Below, piece after piece: positions 1 to 6,498 of a stretch of 47,701 bases of DNA. The notes under the pieces were generated by a model, which was not told the DNA's origin, searched no databases, and worked only from the letters and a program-made list of their open reading frames with translations. This DNA comes from CTSOIL-112 sp964293815 (GTDB taxonomy: Bacteria > Pseudomonadota > Gammaproteobacteria > Burkholderiales > Burkholderiaceae). Positions within the stretch are counted from its first letter, which is position 1, and every line of letters starts with the position of its first letter. The position numbers were made by a program, and so were the translations under genes. The stretch lies in the NCBI GenBank assembly GCA_964293815.1, contig CAXYYC010000018.1:1-47701 (forward strand), read 5' to 3'.

Positions 1-66
1 TCAGTTGGTTAGAGCGCCACGTTGACATCGTGGAGGTCGTTGGTTCGAATCCAATATCGCCTACCA
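1..66 (+). tRNA. tRNA-Val (anticodon GAC), 5' end cut off by the window edge
   Basis: The window opens inside the D arm. The anticodon stem CCACG/CGTGG closes the loop TTGACAT, giving anticodon GAC (valine). The T arm GTTGG-TTCGAAT-CCAAT follows, then the 3' acceptor strand ATCGCCT, discriminator A and an encoded CCA ending at 66. About 10 nt of the 5' acceptor and D stem are missing. No terminator separates it from the leader peptide 21 nt downstream, so it probably shares a transcript with the thrS leader. Confidence 0.93.
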
Positions 67-87
67 AAAATTTTGATTGAATTCATT

Positions 88-147
88 ATGTTGTTTACCA
101 CTATGACCACCACCACAACGGACACAACAATGATTGTGACGCGGTGA
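88..147 (+). CDS. Threonine-rich leader peptide of thrS (attenuation peptide)
   Basis: A 19-codon frame encodes MLFTTMTTTTTDTTMIVTR and ends in TGA at 145-147. Ten of 19 residues are threonine, using ACC, ACT, ACA and ACG codons. An internal in-frame ATG at 103 would give a 14-residue version with eight threonines. Neither start has a clear Shine-Dalgarno sequence, so the start is uncertain. The stop codon overlaps segment 144-150, which is the exact complement of the 5' arm of the terminator at 182-199. This is the layout of a classical ribosome-mediated attenuator sensing charged tRNA-Thr, and it sits directly before threonyl-tRNA synthetase. The function is inferred from this layout. Confidence 0.72.
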   Translation: MLFTTMTTTTTDTTMIVTR

Positions 148-206
148 GTCGCCTTGGACAGCATGTAGAATTAGGTAAAAGGACTCACGCAAGTGGGTCT
201 TTTTTT
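144..206 (+). promoter_or_regulatory. thrS transcription attenuator (antiterminator/terminator switch)
   Basis: GACTCAC (182-188) pairs with GTGGGTC (193-199) across a GCAA tetraloop, followed by seven Ts (200-206), a standard intrinsic terminator. The alternative partner GTGAGTC (144-150) is perfectly complementary to GACTCAC over 7 bp, with no wobble, whereas the terminator stem contains one G-T pair. A ribosome stalled on the Thr codons (97-141) would leave 144-150 free to form the antiterminator. A ribosome at the stop codon (145-147) would mask it and allow termination. The pairings are seen directly; the regulatory logic is inferred from known amino-acid attenuators. Confidence 0.75.
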
Positions 207-245
207 GTATCAACGCTCGTTTTAATGGTTTAAACAGAGGATATC

Positions 246-2195
246 ATGGTCAATATCACGCTCCCAGACGGTTCGGTTCGCAGTTTTGATGCGCCGGTCA
301 CAGTCGCTCACGTCGCACACAGCATTGGCGCTGGTTTGGGCAAAGCAGCGCTGGCTGGCAAAGTCAATGGCGAGTTGGTGGATACCTCGTATTTGATTGA
401 TGCTGACGCGCAACTGGCGATCATCACCGACAAAGACGCTGATGGTGTGGATGTGATCCGCCATTCGACCGCGCATTTACTCGCGTATGCGGTCAAATCG
501 CTCTATCCCGATGCGCAAGTGACCATTGGCCCCGTGATTGAGAACGGTTTTTACTACGATTTTGCCTACAAACGTCCATTCACGCCAGACGATTTGGTCG
601 CGATTGAACATAAAATGGCTGAATTGGCGAAAAAAGATGAAGTGGTTACCCGCGAAGTTTGGGATCGCGACGAAGCCGTGGCGTTTTTCAAAGAACAAGG
701 TGAGGCCTATAAAGCCGAACTCATCGGTGCGATTCCGGCGGGCGAAAAAATTAGCCTGTACCGTGAAGGTGAGTTTATTGACCTGTGCCGTGGACCGCAT
801 GTGCCGTCCACAGGCAAATTGAAAGTATTCAAATTGATGAAAGTGGCCGGTGCGTACTGGCGTGGCGACTCGAATAACGAAATGCTGCAACGCATTTACG
901 GCACGGCTTGGGCGAAAAAAGAAGACCAAGCGGCGTATTTGCACATGCTCGAAGAAGCCGAAAAGCGTGATCACCGCAAGCTGGGTAAAGCATTGGACTT
1001 ATTCCACATGCAAGAAGAAGCGCCGGGCTTGGTATTTTGGCACGCCAAAGGCTGGTCAATTTGGCAAGAAGTTGAGCAATATATGCGTCGCGTCTACCGC
1101 GAAAATGGTTATCAAGAGGTGAAAGCGCCGCAGATTCTGGACAGTAGTCTGTGGGAAAAAACCGGTCACTGGGGACATTACAAAGACAATATGTTCACCA
1201 CCGAATCCGAAAATCGCAGTTACGCGCTCAAACCGATGAATTGCCCCGGGCACATTCAGATTTACAACCACGGTCTACACAGTTACAAAGACTTACCATT
1301 GCGCTTTGGCGAGTTTGGTCAATGCCATCGCAACGAAACCTCAGGCTCGTTGCACGGCATCATGCGCGTGCGCGGCTTTACCCAAGACGATGGACATATC
1401 TTCTGCACGCCGGATCAGATTCAATCCGAAGTGGCGGCGTTTAATGCCTTGACACGCAAGGTATACACCGATTTTGGTTTCAACGACGTTGCGATCAAAT
1501 TGGCGCTGCGTCCGACTGACCGCATTGGCTCCGATGAAACGTGGGACAAGGCGGAAAACGCCATGCGCGAAGCCATTCGTGCATCTGGTGTCGAATGGGA
1601 AGAATTACCGGGCGAGGGCGCATTCTACGGGCCGAAGATTGAATACCACTTGAAAGACTCCATCGGTCGCTCATGGCAGTGCGGTACGATGCAGGTAGAC
1701 TACTTCATGCCGGAGCGTCTCGGCGCGACCTACATTGATGAAAACGACCAACGCCAAACGCCGGTGATGTTGCACCGCGCGATTGTCGGCTCGCTCGAAC
1801 GATTCATTGGAATTTTGATTGAAAACCACGCCGGTGCGCTGCCTACTTGGCTCGCGCCGGTGCAAGTCGTGATCGCCAATATTTCCCAATCTCAGGCCGA
1901 ATATGTCGCGCAAGTGGCACAAGAGTTGGAAAAACAAGGACTTAGGGTGCAAATAGATTTGCGCAATGAGAAAATAACGTATAAAATTCGCGAGCACAGT
2001 TTGCAAAAGGTTCCTTACATCTTGGTTGTCGGGGACAAAGAACGTGATGCCCATGCGGTTGCCGTGCGTGCACGAGGTAACCAAGACTTGGGCGTGATGC
2101 CAGTGACACAATTTGTCGAACACATTTTGAACGACGTTCAGCACAAAGGCATACACGATGTTGCGCCTAAAAAAGGCTCAGAAGGCACAGAATAA
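246..2195 (+). CDS. thrS: Threonine--tRNA ligase (ThrRS)
   Basis: A cytoplasmic class II synthetase that charges tRNA-Thr. The 649-residue length is normal for a bacterial ThrRS. It has an N-terminal TGS domain (about 1-62) and an editing domain with the HxxxH motif at 73-77 and CRGPH at 181-185. The catalytic core carries the zinc-binding Cys in MNCPGH (C333), the motif 2 region QCHRNETSG near 359-367 and DDGHIF (H384). Motif 3 GSLERFIG is followed by the anticodon-binding domain. The ATG is preceded by AGAGG. It follows the threonine attenuator, so its transcription is probably controlled by charged tRNA-Thr. A terminator-like hairpin lies between it and infC. Confidence 0.98.
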   Translation: MVNITLPDGSVRSFDAPVTVAHVAHSIGAGLGKAALAGKVNGELVDTSYLIDADAQLAIITDKDADGVDVIRHSTAHLLAYAVKSLYPDAQVTIGPVIENGFYYDFAYKRPFTPDDLVAIEHKMAELAKKDEVVTREVWDRDEAVAFFKEQGEAYKAELIGAIPAGEKISLYREGEFIDLCRGPHVPSTGKLKVFKLMKVAGAYWRGDSNNEMLQRIYGTAWAKKEDQAAYLHMLEEAEKRDHRKLGKALDLFHMQEEAPGLVFWHAKGWSIWQEVEQYMRRVYRENGYQEVKAPQILDSSLWEKTGHWGHYKDNMFTTESENRSYALKPMNCPGHIQIYNHGLHSYKDLPLRFGEFGQCHRNETSGSLHGIMRVRGFTQDDGHIFCTPDQIQSEVAAFNALTRKVYTDFGFNDVAIKLALRPTDRIGSDETWDKAENAMREAIRASGVEWEELPGEGAFYGPKIEYHLKDSIGRSWQCGTMQVDYFMPERLGATYIDENDQRQTPVMLHRAIVGSLERFIGILIENHAGALPTWLAPVQVVIANISQSQAEYVAQVAQELEKQGLRVQIDLRNEKITYKIREHSLQKVPYILVVGDKERDAHAVAVRARGNQDLGVMPVTQFVEHILNDVQHKGIHDVAPKKGSEGTE

Positions 2196-2216
2196 CGGGT
2201 CAGCCAAACACTGCTT

Positions 2217-2248
2217 AAACGCTGAAATTCAGCGTTTGGGCTTTTTTT
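2217..2248 (+). terminator. Hairpin and T-tract between thrS and infC
   Basis: AAACGCTGA (2217-2225) pairs perfectly with TCAGCGTTT (2229-2237) across a 3-nt loop, followed by GGGC and seven Ts (2242-2248). It lies only 38 nt before the infC start, so it may partly uncouple infC from thrS rather than fully stop transcription. The short GGGC spacer before the T-tract makes it a slightly non-ideal terminator. Confidence 0.7.
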
Positions 2249-2285
2249 GCTACCTCATTGGATTGATTAAAAGCAGGAGTAGAGT

Positions 2286-2813
2286 ATCGTTACGCAAGCA
2301 AAGATGCAACATCGCATCAATGGTGAAGTAAATGCGCGCGAAGTGCGCTTGATTGGTACAGATGGTGAAATCATCGGCATCATGTCGGGGCGTGAAGCGC
2401 TGAAAATGGCCGAGGAAGCCGACACCGATTTGGTCGAAATTTCCCCAAATGCCACGCCGCCGGTGTGTCGCTTGATGGATTACGGCAAGTTCAAGTATCA
2501 AGAACAGAAAAAAGCCGCCGAAGCACGCGCCAAGCAAAAAATTATTCAGGTTAAAGAGATTAAGTTACGCCCTGGTACCGACGAAAATGACTACCAAGTG
2601 AAAATGCGCAACATCAAACGCTTTATCGAAGACGGTGACAAAGTCAAAGTCACTTTGCGTTTTCGTGGTCGTGAAATGGCGCATCAAGAAATCGGTATGC
2701 GCCAGTTGGAACGAATTCGCGAAGAGCTGGCGGAAATGGTTCAAGTCGAATCCATGCCCAAACTCGAAGGTCGCCAGATGGTGATGATGCTGGCGCCGGC
2801 ACGCAAGAAATAA
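2286..2813 (+). CDS. infC: Translation initiation factor IF-3, starting at a rare AUC codon
   Basis: IF3 binds the 30S subunit, prevents premature 50S joining and proofreads the initiation codon. I place the start at ATC (2286-2288): AGGAG (2275-2279) lies six bases upstream and an in-frame TAG sits at 2280-2282. The next ATG (2304) is far from any Shine-Dalgarno and would remove six residues ahead of the conserved RINGE motif. The product is 175 residues with the usual N domain, lysine-rich linker and C domain. infC genes characteristically use non-AUG starts that IF3 itself discriminates against, so autoregulation is expected. It lies between thrS and rpmI-rplT, the common order. Confidence 0.95.
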   Translation: MVTQAKMQHRINGEVNAREVRLIGTDGEIIGIMSGREALKMAEEADTDLVEISPNATPPVCRLMDYGKFKYQEQKKAAEARAKQKIIQVKEIKLRPGTDENDYQVKMRNIKRFIEDGDKVKVTLRFRGREMAHQEIGMRQLERIREELAEMVQVESMPKLEGRQMVMMLAPARKK

Positions 2814-2862
2814 GAATGACGCGACGTGCTGATCGCATTGTACGGATCAGCGCATTGCCCAT

Positions 2863-2936
2863 ATTTAAACCGTGATGAGCCTGCTCAGGATGGTTTAAAT
2901 CAACGAAAACACCACGGCAGGCTATGCCCTGTGGTG
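2863..2936 (+). promoter_or_regulatory. Structured leader of rpmI-rplT (two hairpins)
   Basis: ATTTAAACC (2863-2871) pairs perfectly with GGTTTAAAT (2892-2900), and an inner stem TGAGC/GCTCA (2876-2880 with 2883-2887) makes a long two-tier hairpin. A second hairpin has arms CACCAC (2910-2915) and GTGGTG (2931-2936). Neither has a T-tract. The position before rpmI-rplT recalls the L20-binding leaders known in other bacteria, but I cannot align it to a named leader family. The structure is seen; the regulatory role is inferred. Confidence 0.45.
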
Positions 2937-3020
2937 GATTCGATATAAAAAGTGAATGGGGTTAACAAGTGTTTTGCGGGAGCGAAACCACCTTGATTCA
3001 TACGAAAAAACGGAGTTGTT

Positions 3021-3218
3021 ATGCCTAAAATGAAAACCAAAAGCAGCGCCAAAAAGCGCTTCGTGGTTCGTCCGGGTGGCACAGTGAAACGCGGTCAAGC
3101 GTTCAAACGTCACATCCTGACCAAAAAAACCACTAAAAACAAACGTCAATTGCGTGGTATTACCAACGTAGCGGAATCTGATATCAAATCAATCCGCGCG
3201 ATGATGCCTTACGCCTAA
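3021..3218 (+). CDS. rpmI: 50S ribosomal protein bL35
   Basis: A 65-residue, strongly basic protein opening with MPKMKTKSSAKKRF and containing the family core of repeated K/R clusters, including RHILTKK. It matches the typical bL35 length. GGAG lies just upstream of the ATG. It is a structural component of the large subunit. rplT follows after 26 nt, so the two are cotranscribed and probably share autogenous control through the leader. Confidence 0.97.
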   Translation: MPKMKTKSSAKKRFVVRPGGTVKRGQAFKRHILTKKTTKNKRQLRGITNVAESDIKSIRAMMPYA

Positions 3219-3244
3219 CCCTAACTTAAACAAAGGAGCATAAT

Positions 3245-3601
3245 ATGCCTCGAGTCAAACGTGGGGTCACAGCGCGGGCCCGTCATAAAAAAGTATTAGA
3301 CCTCGCAAAAGGTTTCCGTGGTCGCCGTAATAACGTCTATCGTGTCGCCAAACAGGCGGTCATGAAAGCCGGTCAATACGCCTACCGCGATCGTCGCAAC
3401 AAAAAACGTGTCTTCCGCGCCTTGTGGATTGCCCGTATCAATGCGGCGGCACGTCAAAACGACATGACTTACAGCCAATTCATCTACGGCCTGAAAAAAG
3501 CCGCGATCGAAATGGATCGTAAAGTCTTGGCCGATTTGGCCGTGTTCGACAAACCAGCGTTTGCTGCGATTGTTGCAAAAGCGAAAGCTGCTTTGGCGTA
3601 A
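3245..3601 (+). CDS. rplT: 50S ribosomal protein bL20
   Basis: A 118-residue protein beginning MPRVKRGVTARARHKKVL with the long basic N-terminal helix typical of bL20. The globular C-terminal half carries WIARINAAAR and the YGLKKA motif. A strong AAAGGAG precedes the ATG. bL20 binds 23S rRNA early in 50S assembly and in other bacteria represses the rpmI-rplT mRNA. The gene is followed by a strong intrinsic terminator. Confidence 0.98.
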   Translation: MPRVKRGVTARARHKKVLDLAKGFRGRRNNVYRVAKQAVMKAGQYAYRDRRNKKRVFRALWIARINAAARQNDMTYSQFIYGLKKAAIEMDRKVLADLAVFDKPAFAAIVAKAKAALA

Positions 3602-3651
3602 GCCAGCTTGGTAAACGAATTGTTGAAATAACAATCACGTTGTAAAAAAGG

Positions 3652-3686
3652 CGAGGCAAAGCCGTGTGGTTTTGCCTCGTTTTTTG
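3652..3686 (+). terminator. Intrinsic terminator after rplT
   Basis: CGAGGCAAA (3652-3660) pairs with TTTGCCTCG (3671-3679), with further pairing possible inside the loop, followed by six Ts. It ends the infC-rpmI-rplT transcript, so pheS needs read-through or its own promoter in the next 100 nt. Confidence 0.88.
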
Positions 3687-3788
3687 TTCATGATGGCAGC
3701 GGTTGCCTGCTTTAAACCACTAAAATTCCTTTTGGTGTTTTAAACCAATCAATCCAAAAACATACCGTTTTCATTCAATGAGAATCCT

Positions 3789-4838
3789 ATGAGCGATCTA
3801 AATCAAATTGTCGAATTGGCGCGTACCGCGTTTAAAGCGGCCACTCGTCCGGCCGACTTGGAAAATGTCAAAGCCAAATTTTTGGGCAAAGACGGCAGCT
3901 TGACCCGCGAATTAAAAGCCTTGGGCAGCTTGGCCATCGAAGAGAAAAAAATCCGTGGTGCGCAAGTCAACGCCGTGCGTCAACAAGTCGAACAGTTGCT
4001 CAACGAAGCACGCCAAGCGCTTGCCGATGCCGAATTGAACGAACGCCTGTCTACCGAAAAACTCGATGTCACCCTACCTGGGCGGGGCTTGGCGCGTGGT
4101 GGCATCCATCCCGTGACCCGCGTCACGCGCCGCGTCGAAGCGATTTTCCGTTCTATGGGCTTTGATGTCGCTGACGGCCCCGAGATCGAAAACGACTGGT
4201 ACAACTTCACCTCCTTGAACAGCCCTGAGAATCATCCGGCGCGCTCCATGCAGGACACCTTCTACGTTGTGGACAAAGACGAACGCGGTCATCCGCTCGT
4301 ACTGCGCACGCATACCAGCCCGATGCAGGTGCGCTACGCGCGCGCGCAAGTGGCAAAAATGCACAGCGGCGAACTCAAAGCAGGCAGCCCGATCAAAGTC
4401 ATCGCGCCGGGGCGCACCTACCGCGTGGACTCCGACGCGACGCATTCGCCGATGTTCCACCAAGTGGAAGGCCTTTGGATTGCCGAAGCAGTGAGTTTCG
4501 CCGATCTCAAAGCCGTGTACACCAACTTCCTACAAAAATTCTTCGAAACCACCGATTTGCAAGTGCGCTTCCGCCCGTCCTACTTCCCATTCACCGAGCC
4601 ATCGGTTGAAATTGACATGGCGTTTGGCACAGGGCCGAATGCGGGCAAATGGCTGGAAATCTCCGGCGCGGGGCAAGTGCACCCGACTGTGATTCGTAAC
4701 TTTGGCCTCGATCCTGAGCAATACATGGGCTTCGCCTTTGGTTCGGGCTTGGAGCGTTTGGCGATGTTGCGCTACGGCGTCAATGACTTGCGTCTGTTCT
4801 ACGAAAATGATTTGCGGTTTTTGGGGCAGTTTCAGTAA
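3789..4838 (+). CDS. pheS: Phenylalanine--tRNA ligase alpha subunit
   Basis: The catalytic subunit of the (alpha-beta)2 class II phenylalanyl-tRNA synthetase, 349 residues, a normal bacterial length. The N-terminal coiled-coil region (about 1-90) contacts tRNA. The catalytic core follows with the motif 1 region HPVTRVTRRVEAIF, the motif 2 region GRTYRVDSDATHSPMFHQVEG and motif 3 GLERLAMLRYG. The Shine-Dalgarno is weak. Unlike the usual pheST operon, the beta-subunit gene starts 1,660 bp further on, behind two unrelated genes. Co-expression of the two subunits therefore needs a long mRNA or a second promoter. Confidence 0.98.
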   Translation: MSDLNQIVELARTAFKAATRPADLENVKAKFLGKDGSLTRELKALGSLAIEEKKIRGAQVNAVRQQVEQLLNEARQALADAELNERLSTEKLDVTLPGRGLARGGIHPVTRVTRRVEAIFRSMGFDVADGPEIENDWYNFTSLNSPENHPARSMQDTFYVVDKDERGHPLVLRTHTSPMQVRYARAQVAKMHSGELKAGSPIKVIAPGRTYRVDSDATHSPMFHQVEGLWIAEAVSFADLKAVYTNFLQKFFETTDLQVRFRPSYFPFTEPSVEIDMAFGTGPNAGKWLEISGAGQVHPTVIRNFGLDPEQYMGFAFGSGLERLAMLRYGVNDLRLFYENDLRFLGQFQ

Positions 4839-4852
4839 ATAATCGTGGGTCG

Positions 4853-4933
4853 GTAGGTTGGTGGTGAGCGTAGCGAACCCCAACGATGTTTTATGCATGT
4901 TGGAGTTCATCTGAAACGCTCACTCCAACCTAC
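4853..4933. repeat. Long palindromic (REP-like) repeat after pheS
   Basis: GTAGGTTGG plus GTGAGCG (4853-4870) is the near-complement of CGCTCACTCCAACCTAC (4917-4933). Inside it, GAACCCCAAC (4875-4884) pairs with GTTGGAGTTC (4899-4908) with one G-T pair, so about 80 nt fold into one long imperfect stem-loop. The GTAGGTTGG...GAGCG...GAACCCCAAC wording recalls extragenic palindromes found in many bacterial genomes. It marks the left edge of the insertion between pheS and pheT. There is no T-tract for termination, although the hairpin could stabilise the pheS mRNA 3' end. Confidence 0.75.
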
Positions 4934-4974
4934 GTGCTACATTAAATAGTATGCTTTTAGTTTCTGAGGGTCGT

Positions 4975-5694
4975 ATGGAATTTTTTCACTCTGAAGAGAA
5001 CCGACGAAAATTGTATGTTGTAATGTTAGCGTTCGGGTTTTGTCTTTTGGTTTTTGTTGGCTACAGAATACTCTATGTTGCAAATATTTCCGAATATTCT
5101 AAAGAATTTGTTTCGGGGTGTTTGGGTGCTGTTATTACGATTATAGCGACAGCGGCTTTGCTCAAATCGCAAACCGACAGTGAAGTTACCAGAGACCAAT
5201 TATCAGGAATGTTTCGTGAAAAGTTAGATCTTTATAGAGCGTTCATTGAGTTTCTAAATAATATCAATAGTGATGGTCAAATCACGCCTTCTGAGTTAAA
5301 AAAAGTAATCGAGTGGGGAGCAAAATTATCTCTTGTTTGTAGACCAGGGGTTGTACGCAACATTTACGAATACGTCTTTCAGCTGGTTGCTTTTGGAACG
5401 GATAGTTACGAGGAATTGTCATCAAAACAAAGAAAACAATGGAAAGCTTGGATGTTGGTTTTTTATGACAATATGTCAGATGATTTTGAAGATGAGATTA
5501 TTTGTAGCGACTTATATTCAAATCCTGCCAAGATTATTTCCGCATTACGTGATGATTTAACACACAAAAAAATGTCAAATTTTGAGGAAAATTTGGATAT
5601 GCAAACTGTTTTGAGCGAACTATTTTCTTTACGCTCCGTAGATGACATCAAATTTAAAGCAAATGGTGATTATGTCATGTTGAGTGAGGCTTGA
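4975..5694 (+). CDS. Uncharacterised AT-rich membrane protein
   Basis: I do not recognise a named family. I prefer the ATG at 4975 because GAGGG lies four bases upstream; an in-frame ATG at 4951 lacks a ribosome site. The 239-residue product has two predicted membrane helices (about 14-34 and 45-63). A soluble, charged C-terminal region begins with a conserved-looking stretch (KSQTDSE, then FREKLDLYRAFIEFLN) that suggests an amphipathic helix at the membrane. Base composition and codon choice (AAA, TTT, TTA, GAA; few GC-ending codons) differ sharply from the neighbours, pointing to horizontal acquisition. Its stop overlaps the start region of the PaiB-like gene. Function is unknown. Confidence 0.75.
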   Translation: MEFFHSEENRRKLYVVMLAFGFCLLVFVGYRILYVANISEYSKEFVSGCLGAVITIIATAALLKSQTDSEVTRDQLSGMFREKLDLYRAFIEFLNNINSDGQITPSELKKVIEWGAKLSLVCRPGVVRNIYEYVFQLVAFGTDSYEELSSKQRKQWKAWMLVFYDNMSDDFEDEIICSDLYSNPAKIISALRDDLTHKKMSNFEENLDMQTVLSELFSLRSVDDIKFKANGDYVMLSEA

Positions 5695-5696
5695 TG

Positions 5697-6329
5697 ATGT
5701 ACACCCCCCAACATTTTGCGGTCAATGATGTGGATGAATGCCTCGCGCTGATGCGTGCGTATCCACTGGCGACGCTGGTACAAATGACGGATGCGGGTTT
5801 ACAGGCGAATCACATTCCACTGTTGGCAGTGTGTGATGGTGACGAAGTGGTTTTGAAAGGTCATGTGGCGCGCGCCAATCCGATGTGGCGATTGGCGAAT
5901 GCGCCGATTTTAGCGGTATTTCAGGCCGGCAGTACGTATATGTCGCCGAATTGGTACGCCAGCAAAGCGATTGACCATAAGGCGGTGCCGACTTGGAATT
6001 ATGCGGCGGTGCACGCGAGTGGTGTATTGGATGTGCATGAGGATGAGGCGTGGTTGCGTGGTTTGCTGACCGATTTGACCGCCGAGCATGAGGCGAGTCA
6101 AACGCGACCGTGGCAATTGAGCGATGCGCCCGATGAGTATATAGCGGCCATGTTGCGTGCGGTGGTGGGTATTGAAATTCGTGTGACGCAGTTACAAGGC
6201 AAATGGAAAGTGAGCCAGAACCAGTCTGCGATGAATCGCCAGAGCATCGATGCGGCGTTGCGTTCGCAAGCAGGGCGCAATCATGAGGTCATGGCGGATT
6301 GGGTTAGTGAATTTTCGCCTAAAGATTGA
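5697..6329 (+). CDS. FMN-binding negative transcriptional regulator, PaiB family
   Basis: A 210-residue protein matching the PaiB family. It opens MYTPQHFAV, followed by NHIPLL, GHVARANPMW, YMSPNWYASK and VPTWNYAAVHASG, which form the flavin-binding split-barrel. A C-terminal part near WKVSQNQS ends the usual domain. GAGG at 5686-5689 favours ATG 5697; ATG 5694 and TTG 5691 are in frame, and the gene touches the stop of the preceding membrane protein. Bacillus PaiB was linked to repression of protease and sporulation genes, but most homologues are uncharacterised, so the regulator label is weak. Base composition resembles the host rather than the AT-rich neighbour. Confidence 0.88.
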   Translation: MYTPQHFAVNDVDECLALMRAYPLATLVQMTDAGLQANHIPLLAVCDGDEVVLKGHVARANPMWRLANAPILAVFQAGSTYMSPNWYASKAIDHKAVPTWNYAAVHASGVLDVHEDEAWLRGLLTDLTAEHEASQTRPWQLSDAPDEYIAAMLRAVVGIEIRVTQLQGKWKVSQNQSAMNRQSIDAALRSQAGRNHEVMADWVSEFSPKD

Positions 6330-6359
6330 GGTTTTATTTTTATATCCGTTTTGTGCTTG

Positions 6360-6395
6360 TTTCCACGCTGGAGCGTATGAGCGAGGAAATTACGC
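6360..6395. repeat. Dispersed repeat, copy 1 (TTTCC-ACGCT-GG-AGCGT...)
   Basis: The stretch contains the small hairpin ACGCT-GG-AGCGT flanked by TTTCC and GGAAA. A related copy is at 47534-47560, sharing TTTCCA, GCTGGAGCGT and CGAG with a few substitutions. Both copies are extragenic. This one lies at the right edge of the block between pheS and pheT. Confidence 0.6.
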
Positions 6396-6406
6396 AAACC
6401 GCGCTC

Positions 6407-6450
6407 ATGACAGGCCATCGAATTGAGTTGACCGCCTGATGGCTGGTCAT
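6407..6450 (+). promoter_or_regulatory. Inverted repeat in the pheT leader
   Basis: ATGAC-AG-GCCATC (6407-6419) and GATGGC-TG-GTCAT (6438-6450) form a stem of eleven pairs with a two-base mismatch and an 18-nt loop. It lies 48 nt before the pheT start. A loose promoter (TTGAGT at 6423, 18 nt, TCATAC at 6447) overlaps it. It could shape the pheT 5' leader or be an operator. The function is unproven. Confidence 0.35.
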
Positions 6451-6498
6451 ACAGGTTTTAAAGTTAACGTATTGAATTGATGAAAGAAAGTGTAAACC

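Noticed and set aside
2304..2813. infC starting at ATG 2304
   Set aside because: No Shine-Dalgarno within range and it would remove conserved-position residues; the ATC at 2286 has a well-spaced AGGAG.
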